Origin: Burkholderiales bacterium
GTDB taxonomy: Bacteria; Pseudomonadota; Gammaproteobacteria; Burkholderiales; Burkholderiaceae_C
Assembly (NCBI GenBank): GCA_947381415.1
Contig: CANCVB010000014.1
Coordinates: forward strand, 1 to 59,132
Reading direction: 5' to 3'
Length of the DNA: 59,132 nucleotides
A model generated the notes under the pieces. It was not told where the DNA came from and did not search any database. It was given only the letters and a program-made list of their open reading frames with translations. The translations under genes and the position numbers were made by a program. This document shows positions 39,808 through 48,600 of the stretch, piece by piece; the first letter of the stretch is position 1, and each line of letters starts with the position of its first letter.

Positions 39808-42126
39808 TCAATGTGCTTCAAGAGAATCCTTTGTACTGCGAAGCAGTTTTATAGCGCTCAAACCAATCTCAGCAGCCGCATTTTGGTCATCCACAAAACG
39901 ACCATCTGATTTGCGCCAATTACTCTGAATCAATACCACGACCACTTTGTCAAATGAATCTGTACTGGCTTGTTTAAACAAGGCACCATACCAACGGTAG
40001 CGAGGACGTGGCAACGGGTAGCGAACTTCGCAATTGGATTCATGGTTAGACAAGCATTTATGTCGATTCAACATGTCTTGGTTGAGTTGTAGCAAGCTTC
40101 TTTCATCAGCATCGCCAGGCGTTCCGGTCTTACCTGCGATACCCAAATCACTGTCACAGGTTTTGGCATCCCAAACACCTGTACATGCAACATATGCTGT
40201 ACCCGTCTTTTGATGCGTCAATTTCATTGCATCAATCACTTTAAGGGCCATTTCAGATTTGATTGGCAACAGAGACTGCTTATCTGTTTCATGGTCATGT
40301 GACAGCCACTGCAATGGGTAAGTGTCATTTCGAAATAGACGCATCACGATATGAGGGGAATTCAAGGAATGCGAATAAGCTGTATTCGCAAGATTTGCCA
40401 ACAAACCCGCCATACCTAAGGGTGTTGTCAACGTATTACCTTGCCCATAACCCTCACTGATTAAACCAAGTTTGGCACCTTTGCATCGGGTATAACCTAA
40501 AGGCCCAGATTGTGCGCATTGCAACCGTTCTTGTGGTGATGGCATAGATCCCGGCCACTGCATATCTACATACGCTTTTTGATCGTCCGAAAATTCTTTA
40601 CGTGTTACCAGCGTATGACCACTTAAAAATGGCAGTACGGGATGGATGCCCATGTTGTCAGTCATATCCAAACCAATCAACATATCCCGTTGGCCACAAA
40701 ACCTTGACATGGCATAGCTGAGTTTGGGTGAACAATGGTGATTCCATCCCCAAGCAGAAGCAATTCCTTGAGTCAATTCAGGTCGCGCGCACTCTGCATC
40801 AAAGAGACCGCTTGTCAAGCTCTTTCGACACAACCATGCACTCAAAAAAAGTTGAGATTCTGAGCGTTGCAAAGCAGAGTCAAGACCTGTGTAATGTCCA
40901 CCTGTTTGCAAGATAGCCGACATCAATAAAGGTTTCACCAAAGAGCCTGGTTGGGCTTGGGTAAACAATGCGTGGTTATCCATTTCCTTGGGCCACCGCG
41001 GTCGGTAAATACTGTCCTCAGGAACCAAAGGACACCCTGCTGGAATCACCCCTTTTCGACTGGCATCATGCAAAGCGCAAGGACTGTCAGCACTTGCAGC
41101 GGCAAGCACTGCACCCGTTGGAACATCCAAGACCACCAAGCCAGCCATTCTTACGCGTGCATTTTCGTAACGAGACTCGCCTTTGGTCTTTGCACAGTAT
41201 TCAGAGCTTGTGTTTGTATAACAAGACAGCAAATTTTGTAAAGAATTTTGCCACTGCGGATCGAAACTGAGCTGGGTGTGTAAGCCTACGGGGACGTCTT
41301 CTGTTCGCACTTTTGCCATATGCGGTTGCTCAGACAAAAAAGGATAGTTAATGTGTTGAGGTTGTCGCCATGCGGCCATTGATTGGTAGATCAACGACAA
41401 GCTTGGAAGTTGCACATTGGAAGAGAAGGTTTTTGGTGCATCGCTTTTATCCTGAAGCTGTGCTTCATGCAGACAAAATTCTGTTTCTGGGTTCCGCGCT
41501 GAACCCACAAAAACAGGTTTTGCGGAGGAAGCTTGCGTCCAAAAAACGCAACCCAACAGACCACCCCATGGTGAACGACTTGTCACTTGGGATTTTGAAA
41601 GCGTTACCCATTGATCGCTTTGATTGTCACGAAGCAATGATTTCGGAGTTCGCTCTCGCCAAATCAGTGAGTACCAAAAATGCTTGTCTTGGTATCTTCC
41701 TTGCCGAATCAATGCGTCTAGCGCTGCAAATATGTCTTTGCAAGAGAAGTCTTTCATCTTCGGGTCCGCAAACAGGCCATGGCTGTTTAGCGAATATGGG
41801 GTCCTTAAAAATTGGTCTTCATAGAGTTGTACCAATTGTGTGTTCAACATCTCTACTGAGCGATTCCATTTTTGTAATTTGTCAGGGCTATTAAGACATG
41901 TTGTCGGCATTGCAGACGGGTACTTCAAAGCTAAATTGTCATTCGGCGCAATATGGCTAAGGATGGTTTGCTTGAGATTGAATTTTTTTTCGCTGTAATG
42001 GGAAGTCGAAAAATTCTGCAAGGAAGCCGGCGATTTAGATAACAAACCAGCGGTTAAAAATGCCAAAGCACACAAACCCACCATCACACCTGCACGCGAT
42101 AAGCTGAACTCTGCTCTTTCAAACAT
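39808..42126 (-). CDS. Penicillin-binding protein transpeptidase, class B-like
   Basis: A 772-residue protein with one N-terminal membrane helix (about 12-30), a roughly 310-residue extracytoplasmic region unlike the usual PBP dimer domain, then a transpeptidase domain. VVLDVPTGAVLAAAS precedes the active-site serine in QPGSLVKPLL (Ser395, Lys398), and GYGQGNTLTTPLGMAGLLANLAN and AGKTGT (Lys666) follow. The usual SxN triad is not clear: MSRF stands where it should be. It is rich in Cys, which suggests disulfides. Its start overlaps the SEDS gene by eight bases, the arrangement of rodA-pbpA pairs, so it should be the crosslinking partner of that glycosyltransferase. Confidence 0.88.
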   Translation of the reverse strand: MFERAEFSLSRAGVMVGLCALAFLTAGLLSKSPASLQNFSTSHYSEKKFNLKQTILSHIAPNDNLALKYPSAMPTTCLNSPDKLQKWNRSVEMLNTQLVQLYEDQFLRTPYSLNSHGLFADPKMKDFSCKDIFAALDALIRQGRYQDKHFWYSLIWRERTPKSLLRDNQSDQWVTLSKSQVTSRSPWGGLLGCVFWTQASSAKPVFVGSARNPETEFCLHEAQLQDKSDAPKTFSSNVQLPSLSLIYQSMAAWRQPQHINYPFLSEQPHMAKVRTEDVPVGLHTQLSFDPQWQNSLQNLLSCYTNTSSEYCAKTKGESRYENARVRMAGLVVLDVPTGAVLAAASADSPCALHDASRKGVIPAGCPLVPEDSIYRPRWPKEMDNHALFTQAQPGSLVKPLLMSAILQTGGHYTGLDSALQRSESQLFLSAWLCRKSLTSGLFDAECARPELTQGIASAWGWNHHCSPKLSYAMSRFCGQRDMLIGLDMTDNMGIHPVLPFLSGHTLVTRKEFSDDQKAYVDMQWPGSMPSPQERLQCAQSGPLGYTRCKGAKLGLISEGYGQGNTLTTPLGMAGLLANLANTAYSHSLNSPHIVMRLFRNDTYPLQWLSHDHETDKQSLLPIKSEMALKVIDAMKLTHQKTGTAYVACTGVWDAKTCDSDLGIAGKTGTPGDADERSLLQLNQDMLNRHKCLSNHESNCEVRYPLPRPRYRWYGALFKQASTDSFDKVVVVLIQSNWRKSDGRFVDDQNAAAEIGLSAIKLLRSTKDSLEAH

Positions 42127-44056
42127 AATTGTTTCTGTAGCCCCAAACACCAATGAAAAAGCTTGTGACCCACAAACTGGTTTTACCGTAGCTCAATAAA
42201 GGCCAGGTGATGCCCGTTAAAGGAATCCATGCAACATTTCCAGATACTGTGATCCACGATTGAACAAGCATCATCAATCCCACCAAAAACATCATTTGAG
42301 TTCCAAATGCTTGCTGACTATTGACCGCTGAAATCAGTTTGATTGGCAAAAGCTCTTGGTTGCTGCGTTTGGCTGCAATGGCCAGCCAAGCATAAATGAA
42401 CAATGAGTACAAAACCACAAGGCACCAAGCCCCCCATTGTCCAACCCATCCAAGCAAAGCTGTCATGGTGTAATCACTTTGCAATTGCAATGGAAGTCCA
42501 ATGCATTGGTCTAGTCTTTCACCCGCACACCATGGGGTTTGACCCACCCCCCACCCTAGATCGTGTTTAAATGCTTCCGCTTGAAACCAAATTAACCTCG
42601 ACATATCGTCTTGGTCTGCAGTAAATGCATTACGCCAAGCCTGAAGTCGATCCCCTACCACTTCAACTTGCTCACCCAACGTGAAAATCAAAAGAAAACC
42701 AACTATTAGGAGAAAAAAACCAGTGGTCCAACCTGTCACAGCTGCAATTAACACAACAGACAAGATCGCAAGAACCAACCATGTTCCCTTATCGGATGTA
42801 ATCACAGCACATAAAGCAGCCATCAATAGCAAACAACTCAATCCAAACAACAAATGTATGGATGCTTTTATATGTCCCTCGTGCCAGAGTTGTGTTGCCA
42901 ATGGCATACGCCACAGGCACCACCCTGCTACTGAAACTAGAAACATCGATTTGATAACTTCTGCCGTGATGTAAGACGGGATGTGAAATTTATTCGCACC
43001 CCAGTACAGAACAACCAGCACCAAAAGAGCAGAAGTAAACCATCCAAGGTTCCAGCGATTAAATCCACCTTGCCGCCAAAAAGAAGCATTGACAAAGAAG
43101 GCTATTTGATTAATTCGTTGAGAGAAAAATACACTTATTGAAAACAATAACGATGCTGCACACCAAGACCACCATTGGTCTAAAGCTAAAAAACGAACAC
43201 GGTCATGAAAATTGAGAGACTGGTCCAGTAACAATAACCAACCGGTGGCGGTAAAAAACCACCAAATTGGTGCAATAAAAAAATTAAATTCGAAAACTTC
43301 TTTTTTTGTAGAGCGCTTTGGAAAATACTTATCTAGGTATCTGACAATGAGCAAACTTGCATAACTGAATAAGCCGTGTAAACAAATACACCAAAGCAAG
43401 TTATTGCAAATATTCAGCAATGCTTCTGCTTTATGTCCAATTGAAGACAAGGTTTTTCTGTCCTCAACCAAGGCTTTGACAGGCAAATTTCCTTGCCCAG
43501 ATACCAGCAAAGCCATATTCCACAGTTCTGTGACTTTTCCCTCTTCATTATGTGTGGCTAAAGATGAATGGAAAGATTGCTCTGCTTGAATCCAAAGTGA
43601 CAAACGCTTGCCAGTACTGCTTAATGACTTTGCAACGGCATTGGGGTTTTGCATGACACGCTCGACATCCTCGCGAAAAATAATCTCCCACATCTCTAGT
43701 TGATGAGAAACTTCTGAATGCCAAACTGATTTCAACTGTAATGAGGTTTGTGTATTTTTTTCACGGAAAAAATCTAAGAAGTAGTACACCCTAGAGTGCC
43801 ATGAACATTGCGACAATAATGAGCCCTGCTGATATGACCTGATGAAATCAGCATCTCGATCACACCACAAAGAAATCAGATCAACAGGTTTTTCAGTGTC
43901 GGAAGGCAGCACCCATTCTGCGTCGGCTTGCCATCGTTGGAAGCCATGATCAGATGTTGTTTGAAGTTTAGAAGCCAATACCAAGGCCCAGAGCATTGCT
44001 ATTGCAAACAGTATCAACTCTGATACAGAACTAAATCTGTTGGTGGAAAAACGCAT
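42119..44056 (-). CDS. SEDS family (RodA/FtsW-like) peptidoglycan glycosyltransferase with extra N-terminal domain
   Basis: A 645-residue multi-spanning protein, much longer than RodA or FtsW (about 370-410). Residues 1-240 are one membrane helix and a large soluble loop of unknown type, then about ten helices. The SEDS core shows SDKGTWLVL, GDRLQAWRNAF, GWGVGQTPW, and LQLQSDYTMTALLGWVGQWG, where Asp528 aligns with the catalytic Asp of HTDFIFA in RodA/FtsW; SGNVAWIPLTGITWPLLSYG matches the final SEDS motif. It lies between the PP2C and transpeptidase genes, two bases from the former and overlapping the latter. Confidence 0.88.
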   Translation of the reverse strand: MRFSTNRFSSVSELILFAIAMLWALVLASKLQTTSDHGFQRWQADAEWVLPSDTEKPVDLISLWCDRDADFIRSYQQGSLLSQCSWHSRVYYFLDFFREKNTQTSLQLKSVWHSEVSHQLEMWEIIFREDVERVMQNPNAVAKSLSSTGKRLSLWIQAEQSFHSSLATHNEEGKVTELWNMALLVSGQGNLPVKALVEDRKTLSSIGHKAEALLNICNNLLWCICLHGLFSYASLLIVRYLDKYFPKRSTKKEVFEFNFFIAPIWWFFTATGWLLLLDQSLNFHDRVRFLALDQWWSWCAASLLFSISVFFSQRINQIAFFVNASFWRQGGFNRWNLGWFTSALLVLVVLYWGANKFHIPSYITAEVIKSMFLVSVAGWCLWRMPLATQLWHEGHIKASIHLLFGLSCLLLMAALCAVITSDKGTWLVLAILSVVLIAAVTGWTTGFFLLIVGFLLIFTLGEQVEVVGDRLQAWRNAFTADQDDMSRLIWFQAEAFKHDLGWGVGQTPWCAGERLDQCIGLPLQLQSDYTMTALLGWVGQWGAWCLVVLYSLFIYAWLAIAAKRSNQELLPIKLISAVNSQQAFGTQMMFLVGLMMLVQSWITVSGNVAWIPLTGITWPLLSYGKTSLWVTSFFIGVWGYRNNYV

Positions 44057-44058
44057 AT

Positions 44059-44826
44059 TCAGGGTTTACGGCGTTCAATCAGCATAACGGTAATATCGTC
44101 AAGGCTTCCACGCATTTGCGCAGCTTGACAAAGCTTTTGAGCCAAATCCATTGAAAAATGTGATGCATTGTGATTCATTGCTTCTTCAATATAAGCACTG
44201 TCAACGCAGTTCCAAAATCCATCAGAAGCCAAAACCATGCGATCGCCAAAAGACCATGTCAACCTTTGCTTGCTAGGGGGTAAACGCATGCCACAACCCA
44301 CCATGTTGGCTGGCGAATTTGCATCAATACCTTGTGGGGGAACGATATTTAAATTGACATAACTTTGGTCTTTAGAAATCCATTTTGTGAACCACCCCCC
44401 TGAATTGAATTGCATATGCATCAGCCGACAATCCCCAACCCACGCAGTCAACCACTGATCACCCGTTGAATCGCAGGGCCACATGCCAATACCTACGGTC
44501 GCGCCCAACTCTGGGCCAAGGTGCTTTAACTTATCTGAAATGGTTTGATCGGCTTTGACAAAAACCAATTCGATGCATTGTTCACTGATCTGTTCTGGTG
44601 CCATTAAATGGCCGACCAGTAATGCACTGGCGATCTCACCCCAAGCACCACCACCTACGCCATCAGCTACCGCATAAGCCATGCCGTCCTTATAGGCGTG
44701 ACTGTCTTGGTTGATTTGACGCCCAGCCCCCTTCAAGCTACAAACAGCAACATGAAATTCTGAAGCGCCGAGCATAGACTTTGTATTGTTGTTTATCGCA
44801 GCATCTCTGTATGGCGTCAGCGTCAT
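44059..44826 (-). CDS. PP2C family Ser/Thr protein phosphatase
   Basis: Metal-dependent phosphatase of 255 residues, soluble. Motifs are complete: RQINQDSHAY, AVADGVGGGAWGE, AWVGDCRLMHM, VLASDGFWNCVD and GSLDDITVMLIE (DD where DN is usual). It resembles PstP and Stp1 in its catalytic core but lacks PstP's membrane helix. It should reverse the action of the operon kinase on FHA-, SEDS- or PBP-linked targets. I chose the ATG that begins five bases after the CHASE2 stop; an upstream in-frame extension of 40 residues lies inside that gene. Confidence 0.93.
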   Translation of the reverse strand: MTLTPYRDAAINNNTKSMLGASEFHVAVCSLKGAGRQINQDSHAYKDGMAYAVADGVGGGAWGEIASALLVGHLMAPEQISEQCIELVFVKADQTISDKLKHLGPELGATVGIGMWPCDSTGDQWLTAWVGDCRLMHMQFNSGGWFTKWISKDQSYVNLNIVPPQGIDANSPANMVGCGMRLPPSKQRLTWSFGDRMVLASDGFWNCVDSAYIEEAMNHNASHFSMDLAQKLCQAAQMRGSLDDITVMLIERRKP

Positions 44827-44831
44827 CGTTG

Positions 44832-46562
44832 TTATGCTTTCTTTTCTGACGATGCTTTTTGCCAGTCCGCATAAAGCAAACGCGAACCACTTTCCAAAAT
44901 CCATGCAGATACTTCTAAGCCGAATTTTTTGTCTTCCGGGTTCCAAGCTTGCGTGGTCGTGTAGCTGACTTGATTGACATACTGATATTGTTCTTTGTTC
45001 AATAATTGCGCAATAGCAGATTGCTTACTGGGCATAACACCAACCAATAAAAATTTGATTCGTTTAACGGGTGAACTGAGGAAACTTTCACCTGCAAATA
45101 AATCGTCAATACGAATGATCTGGTTTAAGCCTACAATTTTTTCCAATGATTTTTGCAATTCTTTTCCGTCAATTTCACCGAGTTGGTCTTGCAAATAGCT
45201 CAGAACCAAAATATCGCTACTCTCGGATTTTTTCTTAATCTTTCGAAACCCTGGCTTTGCTCTTGACCAACGATCGTCCATGGTTTGAATCAACTTAATC
45301 ACCGCAAACACACTTAGGCCAAATGACATGCTGTCAGAGAGATCTATCATGTAATTGGTATAGCTGGCAGACAGCAAAGTAATGCCACCTAAACCTGACT
45401 GAACAACTAGAAAAATACGATTGAACAAGCTGTTTTTAAACGACCGAATACTCAAAATCACCAAAGCCCAAATGATAATGAGGTTCAACACCAGTACGAC
45501 CCAACTCGGCATGACACGCAAATAGGTCTTGTTAACAGCATCGTCTAATGCAGTGGCCAAGATCTCACCGTCATCTTCAACAGATTGAACCGAAGTTGGC
45601 TTGGTTTGTCCCAATCCGGGTGCAGACAAACTCAAGACAATGAAGGCATCTTTGAACAGTGCCGTTTGCTCTGGATTCAATTTGTCTAAATAGAGATCGC
45701 TGAAAGAAATTCTTTGGTAACGACCTTGCTTGTTGCGCCAATTCAAGGACATTGCATTGGGTACACCACCCAGCTCTGCGCCACCCAATTCAGCGGTTCT
45801 TTGAACCATTGATGGCAATTGGTAGGTTTTCTCCTCCCACCGCAGTGGGTATTTACGAACTATTCCATCACCATCAGGGAGTTGATTTGCAATGCCGAGT
45901 CTGTCATGCATGCTAGCGAACATTGGCAAAATCACGGCAATTGTTGTGTCTGCTGCATGCTTTTCATAGGGGATTGCACCAGGAATTTGCAATGCTTTCA
46001 GTGCACTTTTCTGATCATTAACAGGGTTGAGTCTGATCAAAGGAAATGCAATGGGTGGATTCATCTGTGCGGTGACGTCCATGGCCGCATCTGCATCCCT
46101 GTTGTTTTTGTCTGGGTCAGAGAGCATCACGTTAAACATGACAGCTTTTGCACCCAAGTCCATCACTTTTTGTACCCCATCGGCCAAAACGTCACGGGAC
46201 CAAGGCCAACGACCATGGCTTTCTGACAATGATGCCAAAGTTCGCTCATCAATATCCAAAATCACAATATGGTTAGAAGGCTTTGGACTGGAAAAGCGGG
46301 TTTTCAAAATCACGTCATGACTGGCTTTTGGGGCCCCAGGTGCCAATGTATTCATGGCAAAAAGATACACCGCATAGAAAGAAGCCAATACACCTGTCAG
46401 CACTATGGCTCTGAACCCAAATCGCCTTGAATAATGCGCAAACAGCGACAGTGACAAGGATTTGAAATCTAATATTTTCTGAATCAATGCATAAACAGGC
46501 GGCAAGTATTTTTTAGCCATCTCTTGAAGAATATCTATCAGTGTTTCAAGAAACTTAGGCAT
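44832..46562 (-). CDS. CHASE2-domain membrane protein without an output domain
   Basis: A 576-residue protein: cytoplasmic N-terminus of about 50 residues, a membrane helix (about 52-72), a CHASE2 extracytoplasmic sensor (VILDIDERTLASLSESHGRWPWSRDVLADG, shown by IDERTLASLSESHGRWPWSR), three C-terminal membrane helices near 345-420, and a cytoplasmic C-terminal region of about 145 residues with no kinase, cyclase or diguanylate-cyclase motif. CHASE2 proteins usually carry such an output. Here the kinase is encoded by the gene just upstream, which overlaps by eight bases, so the two may form a split receptor (inference). Confidence 0.88.
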   Translation of the reverse strand: MPKFLETLIDILQEMAKKYLPPVYALIQKILDFKSLSLSLFAHYSRRFGFRAIVLTGVLASFYAVYLFAMNTLAPGAPKASHDVILKTRFSSPKPSNHIVILDIDERTLASLSESHGRWPWSRDVLADGVQKVMDLGAKAVMFNVMLSDPDKNNRDADAAMDVTAQMNPPIAFPLIRLNPVNDQKSALKALQIPGAIPYEKHAADTTIAVILPMFASMHDRLGIANQLPDGDGIVRKYPLRWEEKTYQLPSMVQRTAELGGAELGGVPNAMSLNWRNKQGRYQRISFSDLYLDKLNPEQTALFKDAFIVLSLSAPGLGQTKPTSVQSVEDDGEILATALDDAVNKTYLRVMPSWVVLVLNLIIIWALVILSIRSFKNSLFNRIFLVVQSGLGGITLLSASYTNYMIDLSDSMSFGLSVFAVIKLIQTMDDRWSRAKPGFRKIKKKSESSDILVLSYLQDQLGEIDGKELQKSLEKIVGLNQIIRIDDLFAGESFLSSPVKRIKFLLVGVMPSKQSAIAQLLNKEQYQYVNQVSYTTTQAWNPEDKKFGLEVSAWILESGSRLLYADWQKASSEKKA

Positions 46563-47976
46563 GATCAAAAACCTTTTGAGAGGAATCGCTTTTCAATGCG
46601 GTCCAGAGAAAAAAAAGAATCACAACAGACAAACAAAAAACCATCAAATATTCAGGTGATGAAACTAAGGTTGAATTGAAATACAAGACACTGAAAAAAA
46701 CAAAGACAGCAGATTTACCTCCATTTGCAGAAGGTATGGGGCCACTTTTGAATAAGTCACTTACAACGATCCAACTTAAACGAATCAAAAATGGAACGGT
46801 GAGTAATGCCAAGTAATACCCGACATCTGACAACAGTAATTGGTATTTGACATATGCATGGTCCACAACCACGAAAGCAGCAACCAACAACCCATATAAC
46901 CATCGAATTGCATTCGAAAAGAGGAAAGGCAAACGCATTGGCTTGTTTACAACTTGAATCACCTCACTGACCGTATCTACCAGCAAAGGAGTTAGCTCAA
47001 TGTCACCCTGCGTCGTCATATCCATCAATAGAGGGGTTGGCGCGGCAGAAGGGGCAACCAAAGTCGCTGCAACTGCCCATGCATGGTTAGGAATACCGCA
47101 CTTGTGCAACAAGTGTTCGACTGTTTTGAGTAGACGCTGTGTGGGTTGTGCAAATTGATGCTCCGATGAGAGGAAAGACTTTTTTTCATAGGTTTCGCCT
47201 ACCCTGCAGCATTCCTCCATAAAAACAGTCCAATGTAGCCACCGTTTTGCAACATCTAGAGAAACTGTTTTTCCGAGCATGTACCAAAGGCTGAAAAGAT
47301 CAATGTTTGCACATGCCACAGCATTGATCACATTCACATTGTTTTGGGTTTGGGCTTTGGCCAATGCAGTCTTGAAGAATGGGGGCAAGTAATCTAATTT
47401 GACTGGATCTGTTGGAAGCACGAATTGCAATGGTGCATCTCGGTAAAGTGCATAAGCGAAATCGATCAAACGAAGACTGTTCAAGTTCAAGCACTGAACC
47501 ACACCAGCGTTTTCTGCGATGCCACTGACGCACAGATTGTCAGCCTTCACATCTCCATGAACCAATCCCAGTTGATGTATGGATTCGAGTGCAATCAGGC
47601 AGGCTCTGGCCCACTTAAGCGCATCCCCTTCCGAGGCCCAAAGTGTTTCATGTGACAACGCCTTACATGGGGTAAGCCAAGCACGTTCAAAGTCAGAACC
47701 GGCATCCAAAGTGATGAGTTCGACTTTCAAAGGGCTCACCTGTAAACCACTGACTTGAACCACATGCTTTGCGCCTTTTGCAGCCAGTAGCGTCAATATC
47801 AAATGCTCATGGTGAGCCCAAGAAAGCCAAGAAGAATTTAGCTGTGGGCTGGCAGATGACCAAATTTTTCGATATTGCCAACGTGCTTGCGCAACGCTAT
47901 CAACAACAGGTTCCTTCCAAACGCTGACAGAACAGTCAGTGAATGCCGTTTGGGTTTGAATGAGTTGCGGGCCCAT
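46555..47976 (-). CDS. Membrane-bound Ser/Thr protein kinase
   Basis: A 473-residue protein with an N-terminal kinase-like domain (about 20-330) and four hydrophobic segments after residue 365. Catalytic-loop residues are clear in HGDVKADN (Asp142, Lys144, Asn147) and the metal-binding Asp172 in IDFAYA replaces DFG by DFA. A Gly-rich loop is not obvious; Lys37 in ARWQYRKIW is the candidate for the ATP-contacting Lys. There is no extracytoplasmic sensor, unlike PknB with its PASTA repeats. It begins the CHASE2-PP2C-SEDS-PBP-FHA set, the likely phosphoryl donor for the FHA protein. Low similarity to classical Hanks kinases makes activity uncertain. Confidence 0.82.
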   Translation of the reverse strand: MGPQLIQTQTAFTDCSVSVWKEPVVDSVAQARWQYRKIWSSASPQLNSSWLSWAHHEHLILTLLAAKGAKHVVQVSGLQVSPLKVELITLDAGSDFERAWLTPCKALSHETLWASEGDALKWARACLIALESIHQLGLVHGDVKADNLCVSGIAENAGVVQCLNLNSLRLIDFAYALYRDAPLQFVLPTDPVKLDYLPPFFKTALAKAQTQNNVNVINAVACANIDLFSLWYMLGKTVSLDVAKRWLHWTVFMEECCRVGETYEKKSFLSSEHQFAQPTQRLLKTVEHLLHKCGIPNHAWAVAATLVAPSAAPTPLLMDMTTQGDIELTPLLVDTVSEVIQVVNKPMRLPFLFSNAIRWLYGLLVAAFVVVDHAYVKYQLLLSDVGYYLALLTVPFLIRLSWIVVSDLFKSGPIPSANGGKSAVFVFFSVLYFNSTLVSSPEYLMVFCLSVVILFFLWTALKSDSSQKVFDHA

Positions 47977-48009
47977 AAAAAAACAACTTCATTGATGGGC
48001 TTAGAAGAA

Positions 48010-48588
48010 CTAGCTTAGAAAAGGGAGTCGGACAAACAAAAAGAAACCGTCCATGCTCAGAAATGTACCTAAGATTGCTGCAGCAGATCCTGACAAGTAC
48101 AAGGTTCTTCGTTCAGTGATCAGCACCACAGAAAACAGAATGATGGCCAATTGCAAAAGCAAGCCCGCAAAATCAAAGTAGGGACCTTTCTCCAATGCGG
48201 CATCACGGGCTTGTTCTGAAGCCTTGGATTTAGCGAGAAGCTCTTTTTTCCCTTCACCACTCTCGGGGTCACTGTCGTAGGTTTTTGCTTTTTCACGAAA
48301 GGCATCTGCTTTGGTACGAATGGCCGTTTTGACAGTGTCAGTCACCGTTGGCGAAGTTTCGACGATAGCGTCAAGTGTTGTTGCAGCCAAATTTAAATCA
48401 TTCTGCCGAATGGTTTTAGCCTGATAAAACGAATAGGTATTGATTGCAGAAGCGTTCAAAAATGCCGCAGCATTTCCTGCATTTTGAGCGCCCAGATTGT
48501 TGATAAGCAACATCGACGCTATCAAAGAAATAATGATGGAGCATTTACGCTGAAATGCTTCTTTGCTACCTTCTTGAGAATCAATCAT
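48010..48588 (-). CDS. DUF4337-like membrane protein, second copy type
   Basis: A 192-residue protein with one N-terminal membrane segment, a charged helical region of about 90 residues (SFYQAKTIRQNDLNLAATTL, KTYDSDPESGEGKKELLAK) and two C-terminal membrane segments. The layout and the FYQAK...RQN segment recall the DUF4337 protein near 37.6 kb, though the His-rich tail is missing. It sits 33 bases before the kinase gene. The function is unknown. Confidence 0.7.
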   Translation of the reverse strand: MIDSQEGSKEAFQRKCSIIISLIASMLLINNLGAQNAGNAAAFLNASAINTYSFYQAKTIRQNDLNLAATTLDAIVETSPTVTDTVKTAIRTKADAFREKAKTYDSDPESGEGKKELLAKSKASEQARDAALEKGPYFDFAGLLLQLAIILFSVVLITERRTLYLSGSAAAILGTFLSMDGFFLFVRLPFLS

Positions 48589-48600
48589 AAGTCACTCATA

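Noticed and set aside
38185..47976. Type VI secretion regulation by the kinase, phosphatase and FHA genes
   Set aside because: PpkA-PppA-Fha sets accompany T6SS genes, but none of the tss core genes is here, while cell-wall enzymes are.
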